Assembly: GCF_000150275.1 (NCBI RefSeq)
Contig: NW_002060946.1
Location: forward strand, 5,121,035-5,185,034
Direction of reading: 5' to 3'
Source: Trichoplax adhaerens
Taxonomy: Eukaryota; Placozoa; Uniplacotomia; Trichoplacea; Trichoplacidae
Length of the DNA: 64,000 nucleotides
Made by a program: the position numbers and the translations under genes. The notes beneath the pieces are model-generated. The model did no database searches and was not told the DNA's origin. It saw only the letters and a program-made list of their open reading frames with translations. Below, one piece after another: positions 12,990 through 24,179 of this stretch. Numbering within the stretch: the stretch's first letter is position 1; every line of letters starts with the position of its first letter.

Positions 12990-13375
12990 CCCTTTTTAAT
13001 GGCTGCTTCTCCAAGTCCGCCTTTCCTCTCCAACTGGGGGGGTAAACTTGTCACCGGGTGGCCACCACACTCTACCATAGTACATGGTATGCTGGCTAGC
13101 GGGTATACTAACCCTTGTAAACCAGTGGGTTCCCCTGGTGGTCCAGGATGGGTGAGATCACGTGGCTTGTCAGTCAACAATAGAAGCAAGCCAACCCTTG
13201 AAGGGAAGCTAACCCATACCATACCGACGGCCTCAGTCTGAAGCTGTCGTTGCGAAGAGATGGAGGTTATGCTGATACACCGAATGGACGACGTTGCTCT
13301 TGATTGATTGATTGCACTCCGTGAAACACGATACCACCTTAGCTTCAACCCTCCGTCCAGGTGTACCACCAGGTT
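12990..13375. other. GC-richer island, possible mobile-element fragment
   Basis: This block of nearly 400 bp has markedly higher GC than the rest of the window, with runs such as CCAACTGGGGGGGTAAAC and GGTTCCCCTGGTGG. Frames are open on both strands (12984-13241 plus, 12947-13369 minus), as expected where stop-rich AT sequence is absent, and neither looks like a known protein. The block ends just before an AATT microsatellite and a minisatellite. It could be the terminal region of a non-LTR element or a foreign insertion. This is inference only. Confidence 0.35.
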
Positions 13376-13386
13376 GGACGTTCTTC

Positions 13387-13443
13387 AATTCAATTCAATT
13401 TAATGAATGAATTAATTAATTAATTAATTAATTAATTGAATTG
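13387..13443. repeat. (AATT)n microsatellite
   Basis: CAATT repeats grade into a run of ATTA/AATT tetranucleotides. This is a simple-sequence tract joining the GC-richer island to the minisatellite. Confidence 0.93.
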
Positions 13444-13499
13444 CTGGCAAGGCCATGGACCGTACGGTCGAGGCACAAATCAGCCACCAAAAGAAGCGG

Positions 13500-13860
13500 G
13501 AGATGGCATGGCCATGGACTGCATAAAATGAAACGATGGCATGGCCATGGACTACAAGAAATGAAACGATGGCATGGTCATTAATGGTCATGCACTACAA
13601 AAAATGAAACTACGGCATGGTCATACACTACAAGACTAAAACCATGGCATGGTCAATTAATTATACACTACAAAGACTAAAACCATGGCATGGTCAATGG
13701 ATCATGCACTACAACAAATAAAACCATGGCATGGTCAATGGATCATGCACTACAACAAATAAAACCATGGCATGGTCAATGGATCATGCACTACTTAAAA
13801 TAAAACCATGCCATGGTCAATCAATCATGCACTACTAAAAATAAAACCATGACATGGCTT
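13500..13860. repeat. CCATGG-rich minisatellite, about ten copies
   Basis: The core GGCATGG recurs at about 13505, 13538, 13570, 13613, 13645, 13686, 13727, 13769, 13810 (gccatgg) and 13851 (gacatgg). Units of about 32 bp dominate on the left. On the right they are about 41 bp because of an inserted TCAATGGATCA-type segment. Each unit carries CACTACAA or CACTACT and an AATAAAACCATGG-type junction. A single undetermined base lies at 13932, just beyond the array. Confidence 0.88.
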
Positions 13861-14005
13861 CCATTCAAAACCCTGACAGCTTCAGAGGCTCTTTGCCTTG
13901 CTGTTCAGGGTCGGAGCGATGACATTGATCANAGGCTACATGAAAAGAACTCATCCAGAAGCAGAGGGCTGAATGGGTGCTTGTCAATCCGTTAAGGACA
14001 GATGC

Positions 14006-14103
14006 NNNNNNNNNNNNNNNNNNNNNNNNNNNNNNNNNNNNNNNNNNNNNNNNNNNNNNNNNNNNNNNNNNNNNNNNNNNNNNNNNNNNNNNNNNNNNNN
14101 NNN
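14006..14103. other. Assembly gap (98 N)
   Basis: A run of undetermined bases next to the minisatellite. Its true length is unknown. Protein frames crossing it are meaningless. Confidence 0.99.
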
Positions 14104-17100
14104 CAAGATTCGTTGTTGCTGCAATATTTGGATGATGCAACACTGTTGAAATTTCGCTTCCAATACTACACCAAATAGACGTAGTTGCAATAAAATATTG
14201 CAGACAGAATAGAAATCCCATGTTAACCACTCGTTCAGCTCTCAGTACATGATTGATTGCACAAAATACACAACGAACGATAACTTGCTCATTTCACACT
14301 GCTTTACCGTACAGTATTATCGTTCCAGGAAGCTGCAGATGCTCCAATAATCAATTGCAAGAGATGACCAATTGATCATGCCTTTTAATTCTATACCGTA
14401 GAATAAACCTATTTTATGGAGGCTACGATTATCATGACTAGCCCAACCCTCGCTCGTAATACTCTGCGTACTATCAACTTACTCTTTTTCTTACAAAGGA
14501 GATCATGGACAACGGAACGTTCTCCCTGTGATTACTGTTACTTATTTTACCAGCTGTAATTGCTCAACAAAATAGTTTGTAGAGGATGCATGCTTGAATA
14601 TCTGGACATGTTTATGTTCATTTATACTAATAATGAGGCTTGTCCAACTCCATTCCGAATTGGATAGATCAAGTTATTCCTTCATCGATGCAGGAACTTG
14701 ACACCTGACATAATCAACCACAACCGTGTTTTCCTTAATAATAATAATTAAAAGATACAACTGCATTGACAGACGACAGTAGGAATACATTATATCAACA
14801 GCGATACTGCGGTACACCATCGTTGCCATTGCATTACAACTTTTACCTGAAAATGAATGATGTAAACTTGCTATGGTTATTGAAATAAGATTGAGAAATT
14901 AAAAATAGAAGCATATACCGGTACATATGATTTGCTACATTATACAGAACTCGTATTCTTATTTAATTTTCTTCTACTTTTTTTATTTGTATATAAAAAA
15001 GTGATTCAGCAATAAACGTGAGCAATGAATGAAGATGAAATAAATCTTAAATTTTAGGGATAGCAACAATTTCGCCCTAAGGAGTCAAACCGGCTCCTCA
15101 ATTTAATATCCATACCATTTCATAATCATGAAAGGGTGTTTGGCTTATTAATTAAGTGATTCAAGACAATCGCTTAAAACTGGACTATTTGCCACTGTGC
15201 ACTTATGTTTCCAACAGATTACCTTGCCTATAAACATTTATAACATGCACAAACAAAACAATCAATAGAATTGCAAATAGTATTTATTAACCTTAATTGA
15301 TTGCGATGATATCATGCCATGAAATAATTTAAGCGTTCAGATAGGGTCGTACGCGTACGATTCCATAAGCAAATATCAATTATTAGCAAGTCAATTGTTT
15401 CACGCACAGTCTCCTAGTAGTCTAGTACCACATCAAGAGGCAAAGACTTGCATAAATCCGTGTACTAATTTATCCAAAACTTATATCAACGCAAAGAACT
15501 ATATTAACATTGATGATTTTGCGGTACACAACCGTAAATAATTAATCGAAGGTAACAGTTGAACTCGGCAGCAAAAGGTCGGCGTGATATGACTCAGCCT
15601 CCTACTATACCCGAGTACACTCCCAGATAGTCAATAAATTAATCCAAAATATCTGTATTTAAATCTCCACCAATCTCTTTTTTATTTCTTTATTATAGAC
15701 CATAGCTATGTCTATTTTTTAAAATTATGAACCTTTTGCGTTTGATATATCTCGACTCGTTTTTAACTATTTGACAGGCTCGACCTAAAAAATAATGGCA
15801 GATCGATGTGAAAAATCTACCCTTAGCATGTGCATTGTGCAATGACGCCATGCCTAACAAGGTTGCAGGAAACAACACTAATTGTTCCCAGAAATAATTT
15901 TTAGTTTATTTTAGCAAATGAATCATTGCTTACAATATCGCTTTTATGACCGATCCATTCGGTAAAGTAGAATTGGCCGGACATAAGGAATTGTAGTTAA
16001 TTTTAAATTAAAGAACTAACAATCAACGTTGTAAAATAAATTTCGATAGCCTTAATTCCAAGCGAGTATATTTTTACATGATTTATACTGCTGTGTAGAA
16101 TCAAGTACGAACTTTGTAATAAGATACTGAGAGTGGCATTGCTAAGCTAAGAAACAATGAAAGGATAACATACGTAGTAGTTCTGACATCAGAATCAGTG
16201 CTTGAATTCTGTAGATGCAATCCATAAATAGAAGATAGCAGGTGTGGTGTTTATAAGTGTTGTATAATTAATCTATTAGCAATTGAAAAATAGACAAGGT
16301 ACGAGTGTTTATTATAATAAATAGGTAGTGCACGTACACGAGTATTCAACACGGCACACCATTTTGGATGTTGATCTTGGAATGAATTATGATAATCTTA
16401 TACCGTACTGAATATAACTTTACATTATTTCAGAATTAAACTTAAAATAAAACTTGCATTATTTTCACCGGCACATTTAGTAATTATTATCTTACAATGA
16501 TATGATTACGACATAATTCCGGTATCAGATGTACTCGTTAATATTACGTAAGATTTTCAAATGTTTAGCTGTTTTGGCCGTGGAAAACGATTGGTTGTGA
16601 TCCGGTTTTTTAGTACAACCGACTAGTCAGTATAAATCTAGTATCATGTTAAAGTTTAACCTTCGAGATCTAGAACCTTGTAATCTCTACAGCCCCTTTA
16701 AATGCGAATGGCAGACTACCTACGCCCTGATGTATTAAAAAAGGAATGTAGATATAATCCGTTATTAATAAATAACTGAATCTGCATTTTATGTAACTCC
16801 AATGTTCACATAAAAACAACTTTATTCTTCTTCAACTTTTGCCAAAGTTATCAAACTTTATAATAGCGCTAATAAAAAATTGTCACAATGAATGGCGTCT
16901 ATCAAATAGATATATTGTAGAAATAAGTTGCGTGCATTGAATACATTCTAAATAGAACGCTAAACAACCGTTTAATTCTGATAGCTTCTATAGCATAATA
17001 GTACAGGTACTTTAGTTGACAAAGGCTAATCTTCATTATAACTGTTATTAATAGACAAATGAAAAAAAAACTCTATATTTGATTGTTAGTCTATTGAGAA

Positions 17101-20100
17101 GTACCGCCCTATGGATTTTATGTAACTATCTTATTATCTGAGTTTCTATTATTTAGAATAATTGCACTGTATCGACGGATTTATAATGGCTAATAAGAGC
17201 CATTTCAAATTCTATTTTTGTACCCTGAATCAAGATTCATCATAAGTGTTTATTATTGTAGCCGGAAAAGATAGAAATGTGTTCATTCGTTGAATACGGC
17301 AACATTTTACTGCATTGAGAATTGGATGGCTTGGAAATTTTGTTTGTTGAAATGAATTACTGACTGACTGACATTTTAAGCATGATGCAATCAAGAAATT
17401 AGGCTGTAGGTTAGGCCAGTACTTCCTCATACAGTTGAATATGTCAATAACGTAACGTAAGAAAATGCACCGTATTATTCTTTCTTATACTAGCAATCTC
17501 TATACGTTCCATCCTGATATGAATAACGGATTAATGCCGTAGTGAACGTTGAGTCTAGATGTCTAATAGAATTTCTTTCAATTTTATCTTTTACAACTAT
17601 GGCATAGGCAGGTAATATGAAATTGGCTTTGTCAACCATAAAAGCTGTGATAGAAATAGTATAGTCATGACTATCAATCAATACTTGAATAACTTCACTT
17701 TCTAATTTGAACATCTGGAATGGCAATAACTAGCGTGGGCACAAGCTACGTATTAACAGATTACTTGCATAGAAAAATATGGTTGCATAATTTTTATATC
17801 TTGTATTTACCAGATAACCTTTACAACTATTATTCATATTACTCATTTTTTAATCATTATCGTCATCATCGCTATCTTATTATTGATTTAGGTATATGCA
17901 GATAGCTGTTTCTGTATTATTAATTCATCAAAAACAATCCGGAACTTCAATTATTGTTTTTTGTATGCATAATTTGCATTCCGCACGACAAAGAATAACG
18001 TAAACAAAAATATTTAAAATTGAACTTTTGGATGCATATAACCATTTAATCAATTAGAATAGTATAAATTATTCTACACCGAAATGAATTTTTTAAGCGA
18101 CTAATGGAGATATCGTACTATTTTCAAAGAAAATAATCTTTTGAAAGTGTTGCTTGTTTGCATAGAATCTATTAAATCACCGTTGCTGTACGTAAAAGTT
18201 GAACTATGATCCTGTCGTTTTATTGGTTGAGAATGCCAGGTTAATTTACTTTTATTAAATATGAGTAATTCAATAAAATACATTAGTAAGAAATGGTATA
18301 GATGAAAGAAAAATTGCACGTAAGACTCCAAAGTTAAATGATGTTCGACTCTATAAACTACCATATAAAGATTCGTTGATAAACAGTTTTGAGTAATACA
18401 GCTCTTTGGAGAGCTACTTCTGTAGGAAAATAAGCTCTATAGTGAGACCCCCCCCAGTAATCATGAGGAAGATGGCGGCACTAGACCTAAATGGGCTAGT
18501 GATGTCAAGGATTACATTTAGGCATTAAGGTAGTGATATGCCATTATCTTTAGGAAGAAGTTAGGTCGATAGCCAGAAAGCTAGCTACGTATAGTTATGT
18601 GGTCCAAGCTTTACTACTGTAATATTAAACAAAAATTTTTGATGTATTATTTTTAAATATTAAACAAGAATATTTTATGTATTATTTTTAGCCATCGCTA
18701 AGGATTAGTTCAAAACAAGGCTAGATGGAGGACTTTATTACAACTACAGTACTTTGAAGCAAATCTTACTCTACTGGCTAATAGTGTTCTACTAGTATTT
18801 ACTTATATAGTAAAATAATATAATTAAAAGAAAAGCATCACGTTAAACAAAAATGAATTAAATTCAGACTACTACCTACGTATATTCAGGAAATAAACTA
18901 AAAATAAGCAACAGTAATCGATAACATCTATGTCCTAATAGCGATTAAGAACGACTGCAATCAATCAATCTAGTCTGTTATTTCATGCTCAAATATAAAT
19001 TAAGTTGAAATGAATGATAAGATTGCGGATAATGAAATAATTTTATCACAGACTTCACTAGTAAGGTAAAACTAGAATAGACTACCGGTACTAGAGTTTC
19101 AACTTATTGACTATCTGTCACTTTGCTGTTAAATAATCAAGCTAATATAAATGCATCTAATACTGATATAATATTCAAATATACATTCTTTTAAAGAAAT
19201 TAAAAAAAAAACAGCAGTAAATAAAGGTTGGTTTGTTTATGTGATTACTGACTACTTGAGAAACAGCGTTAATTATTTAGCTATATTGATATAAAGACTT
19301 CAATATTAATGTGTTACATAATTCGATCTATTTTTAAACTATTCATCTTCGATCCATTGATCGTATACGATAAGAATTGTGTCTAAATCCACATTTAACC
19401 AGCATTTTCTCTCTATTACCTATCGAATACGAGTTATCATCTACAGCAATGTTATTTTCGTATCAGATATTTTGATAAATGCATAAATGAAATTTATTGC
19501 TAAAGAATACTTATATGTACTACTGTAATTATCTCATAGGCTAGCATTCATAAGTAGTACTGTAGTATTTTGTAGTCTAATTCACGCTCTAAGATTTTCC
19601 AGTATCTCTCCTAAATATAATCAAATAGTAGTTCATTCATTCTTATATTGTTTCATCGTCTAATGCCTTATCAAAAGAGTGCAGATGGTTGTACTATAAT
19701 GCTATACATGAGAGATTTTATTAAACTAGTAGAAGATATACCTGACAACTGTTCATATTCTGCTATGTGACAAATTATCTTTAGTATTAAATTATCGCAG
19801 ATCAGCAGGCATCTGAAGTTACGTTATCATTTTGAGGTTGTGTTTGTTGATTATGTCTGTTTATACGCAGCTTAAGTACACATTTTAAGATTTATCGTTT
19901 GCCATGGTAGTAAAAACCTCAATGAAAAATGATAAAATGCGAATATAGCCTTTTGATCAAGAGATAGCTTCCGTCTTGCTTTATTGGTACAAGTATAGCA
20001 ATCGAATTTTTGAATTTAAAGACTACTAGCGCCCTTAAGAAATAGATAGTGACAGTTTGAACCATTAATTTACTTATTATGAGTATTCATAACTCCTATA

Positions 20101-20926
20101 ATTCAATGCGAGATTGATCTCGCTTGTGTAGGTGCAGGACTGTTACTAATTTATCAACTGTAGCCAAATTTCTTTAAAACAGGAAACCCTTCAATGTACA
20201 AAAAATTACCGTCGATACCCCTTTTATAAACTGAGGTTAACATTTTTACATCTTCAATCGTATCCAGTAATTGCAAAATATTATTTGTAGTATCCAATCA
20301 CCCCTCTCCTATTTGCGTCACATTAACATTAACTGTATTCATGTTCGAAGCACATTACGCTTAGACATATAATTAGAATTTTAATACGATAATTATAAAA
20401 GTAAAATTCTTTTAACTTTTTCGCTGTTAAATAAAAATGCACCATTACTAGCGTAAATGATTATAATTAAGCTATCTATAATCTATTAAATTAGCGTACA
20501 TTCTTCAAGTCGCCAAATCAACATATGTATGCTCAAATATCTATATGGAACTAAATTATATAGAATCTTGATATCAACAACCAATAAACAATAGTTTATA
20601 GAAAACCGTATTAAAAAAATATCAAGTAAATTTTATTGAATTAAGTAATACTAGAAATACAAGAATCTATAACCACATGAAATTTAGATCGTTGTTGAAT
20701 GATATGCTTATTTTAAATACTGTAGTTAGGATTATCATTTAAATATGCCAGGATGAAAATCCAACATTGAATTTGATAACATTACCACTATAAGTATTAA
20801 GTAGACTGATCAGAGCAATGTTAGCTACCCATATTCCAATAAGTCATTGAGTATATATCGCCAAAGGTTGCCCAATGGGTATTGCTTCTTAATTATATTG
20901 TACTAGTTTCCACACAGTTGTCGTTA
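14104..20926. other. 6.8-kb gene-free stretch upstream of SLC6 gene 2
   Basis: AT-rich DNA with only short frames. The least random is a minus-strand frame at 17490-17726 (78 codons from its first ATG), containing QVLIDSHDYTISITAFMVDK. I do not recognise it, and it has no clear splice partners. A 14-bp perfect palindrome with CpGs (TCGTACGCGTACGA) sits at 15347-15360. No tRNA or mobile element was identified. Confidence 0.5.
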
Positions 20927-23900
20927 CTATATTACTGTTTCCTTCTTACCCCCTGAATTTTCCCTTCTCGCCTTAAAATAGTGGATAAGCGTTGTTACGG
21001 GTATTGTGAAAATTGGTAGCAATATGACGCAAATCATAAATGCGGTTAGCCATCCTGGATACGGCATTGATCCTCCAGTAGCCTAAATAACCAAAAAATT
21101 TTAAAATTTATTACTTTACTTTTAATTTGCAACCGTATACACTATTCGTAAGAATTGGCGCGAACTTGTTCAGTCTGAAGTAATATCTCATATAATATAG
21201 CTTAGAGTTTAATCAATTTATTACATCACCCAGTCATTACCGTTTCTCTAGACCAGGTACTGTATTTTAAAGTCGTCTGAGCCAGCTTAACGACAGTAGC
21301 AATTAGAACAGCAATGATTGACACTGGCGTTATAAAATACCAACAAGCTTTCCAGTACCAATTAGGCTGAGATCCAGTCATGTACTCAATATCATCACAG
21401 AATCTGAAAACGATAGAAATACTTGTAATACCATGCCTAATTGATGTCAGATATATAGTACTGTAATTGCAATCTTAAACGATGGATCATAAAAGCAAAA
21501 CAAAAAACTGCTATCCGAAGATGAAATAATTTTAGATTGCTGATCGAAAATAACATAGCAAGTACCCTTACAGTGCTCATAAAATGTGCATTTAACCAGC
21601 TCACCTTTTCATACCATAAGCAAATAAAATTCCGGTTACTTCACATAATGCGATAACAAGTAACGGAATCGGTAGGCTCATAGCATCAAAGACTTCCACA
21701 AAATAAAGACCCGAGCGTTGTGTGAAAATGAAGCCAAAGAAAAATAGACCGATGCACATTACACCTGTATTGAAAATATGACGGCTAGTTAGGTATAGTT
21801 AGAATTATATCAATATCTAGAGAAAATTTCGCATAATACTTTGATATCACAAAGTATGCAAGAGGAACTTTTTTATGCAGTGCAAACATTTCGCCAAATC
21901 TTATTTTGGAATTTTATTTCGAGCTTACACGCACACATAAGGCTAGCGTAATACAAATTCTACTGTACCTGCAAGAATTTCTTTCCTAACATTTCTAAAG
22001 TATGAAGAGTCGGAGAGGGTTGTAAGAATTGTTTCTAGTGCACCAAAAATACTGTCAATACCAAGAGTTAACAACATGAAATAAAATATTATGGACCAAA
22101 ATTGTGGAGGAGAGAAGCCAGCAACAATATCGGCAAAAACAATAAATACGAGACCTGGACCGCTACCGACCTTTATATAATTCATGTTTAAAATTTAAAA
22201 ATAGTAATATTAGCACCGTTTTCTGATACTATCGATGTTGTTATTACAAAAGTAAATACCGAGTTGAGATAGTCAGCAATTTTGCATTTATTCAAAGCAG
22301 CTTCCATGCCCATCGTTGCATTAACTGAACTTATACACGCATCATATTTAGTAGTAGCCATATGACCCAGCACGGAAAATACAACAACAGCAGCAAAAAG
22401 CGAAGTACAACAGTTGACTAGCGATACACAAACTGCATCTCTTCCACATTTATTCTTGACTGGATTATAACTAGCAAAAGCTATTAGTGAACCGAAACCA
22501 GCACCAAGAGAATAAAATATTTGTGTTGCAGCATCTAACCAAACTATAGGGTCTCGCAGCTTATCAAACTAGTCCATGTCAATATGTTAACAAAAGTAAT
22601 CAAAAAATTTTATTTCGAATTAGTTAATTAGTCTAATTAGATGTCCTAGGTATGCTTTACGCTATACCCTAAGATATATTATAATCCTCTACGAAACTTA
22701 CATTAGGCGTTACTAAATGCAATAAGCCATTTCCAAATCCATGCAATGTAAATCCACGAATCATAAAAATGAATAATACCAAATACGGAAATGTTGCAGT
22801 AAAGTATACAACCTAAACGTAGGATACAAAGGTAACGTTTTATACTGGTCAGTTCTGAACTCTAAATGTTATTAAATAGCATTAATAATATGGTATAGGA
22901 ATTAGCTTTATCTGTGTTGATAAATTAATGGTAATACCTTTCCAGATGATTTGATACCCTTTAGGATACTCAAGTAACTTATAGCCCAACCACCTAGCAT
23001 GCATAAAGTTAATTTCCAGTATAAACCACCACTGGTATTAATGTTGTTGGAAATATCGTTTACTTCACGGAAGAAAAAGTATACAACAGGGCTACTTTTT
23101 GCACATTCTCGAATAGGAAGTGTAATATTCGATAGGGGATCAGGTGAAGCATACGTGGGACAGCGGCTCCACGGTAAAACTGCTTGGAAAGAACTAAATA
23201 AATAGAATAAGCAGTACGCAATGATGATGATATAATAGGACGCGGCCACAATAGATACCATTAAGCCAGCTATTCCAACACCTTTCCATTTTGGAGAAAT
23301 AATCTTCCAGGAGCCGACAGGACCTTTGCGTAGTCTTTGACCAATAGCCAACTCCAAGTGAAAAATAGGTATTCCCTCGATGATCAACATAATGAAGTAC
23401 GGAATGAGGAAAGCACCTGAAAAAATCGTTTACCGGAGTTTGAAATTTTTTACATACTAAACATGATTTCATTTATTATTGTAGTTCAAATTAAAATTTG
23501 AAATAATAGTCAACGAAAAATTGAACAGAAAAGTGCTATATTTCGGTATAGGTAAGACTTTTAATTTCGATTAATTGAGCTACGAGTAGGTAGTACAAAA
23601 TTCAATAATTTTTGCGCTTCCAGCAGCAAATAATTTGGATGGATACATAAAATCACTTTAAAGTTACACTAAACATATTATACAAAATCGTGTATATCAA
23701 TGATAATAAGTATACACGCTTTGAATTCCTCCAAGTCATTTAGAAGAGCTTCAGCTTTAATTTACTACTGCGGTGGTTATAATTAACAAATTTGAGGATA
23801 TAAAAGTTCAAATACCTCCGCCGTTCTTCTGTACCAGGTAAGGAAACCTCCAAACATTTCCTAGACCGACGGCAAAGCCAATAGTAGCCAATAAAAATTG

Positions 23901-24020
23901 GACTTTATTATCCCAACGTGGTCGATCATCTAGCTCTTCATCATCTCCTTTCCCATCAATCGTACTCAATCGCATCGATTTCTCGTTGCTATCTTGAAAA
24001 AAGGTTGTCTCCTTGCCCAT
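20927..24020 (-). CDS. SLC6 family Na+-coupled neutral amino acid transporter (NTT/B0AT-like), 8 exons, about 594 aa
   Basis: This is a complete paralogue of the gene at 3346-6363 with the same exon plan. The exons are 24020-23816, 23416-22938, 22812-22702, 22568-22260, 22170-21969, 21764-21605, 21403-21241 and 21082-20927, totalling 1785 bp in phase. Internal exons 2-7 match the paralogue base for base in length (479, 111, 309, 202, 160, 163). Only exons 1 and 8 differ. TM1 reads [22 protein letters not shown] before the splice. TM6 has [19 protein letters not shown] and TM7 has [14 protein letters not shown]. The C-terminal tail is short, basic and quite different from the paralogue (ends KKETVI). 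Exon 4 contains a 127-bp stretch identical to the paralogue. The predicted role is Na+ (and probably Cl-) coupled amino acid uptake at the plasma membrane. Substrate is unknown; family assignment is firm. Confidence 0.93.
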
Positions 24021-24040
24021 TATAAATTTTAAAATATTCT

Positions 24041-24075
24041 TTTATCGCAACAGCAGCTAAAAAGAATTCTAGCTA
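24041..24075 (-). promoter_or_regulatory. Conserved SLC6 upstream block, proximal copy
   Basis: This starts 21 nt upstream of the ATG at 24020, the same distance as the block at 6384-6418. In gene orientation it reads TAGCTA, then TTCTTTTTAG, then CTGCTGTTGCGATAAA. The pyrimidine tract followed by AG makes a 5' UTR splice acceptor the most natural reading. A core-promoter element remains possible. Confidence 0.45.
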
Positions 24076-24120
24076 TATTGATAGTAATTTAAATTAGTTT
24101 CTAATGGGTTCAGTTTGATC

Positions 24121-24179
24121 TTTATCGCAGTAGCAGCCGGCACGAATTTAGCTATATTAATAGTAATGTAAATCAATTT
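24121..24179 (-). repeat. Second, distal copy of the SLC6 upstream block (80-bp direct duplication)
   Basis: 24121-24179 repeats 24041-24096: TTTATCGCA(G/A), AGCAGC, TTAGCTATATT and ATAGTAAT(G/T)TAAAT are shared, at an offset of about 80 bp. In this copy the AG before CTGC is GG, so it could not work as a splice acceptor. It looks like a local duplication that decayed at the key base. Confidence 0.7.

Noticed and set aside
12947-13369. 140-codon minus-strand frame
   Set aside because: Open mainly because this block is GC-richer. The opposite strand is also open and neither resembles a known protein.
13865-14230. Minus-strand frames crossing the N run
   Set aside because: Most of the length is undetermined bases, so the frame is not evidence of a gene.
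22999-23472. Frames on both strands overlapping SLC6 exon 2
   Set aside because: Shadows of the transporter exon in other frames.
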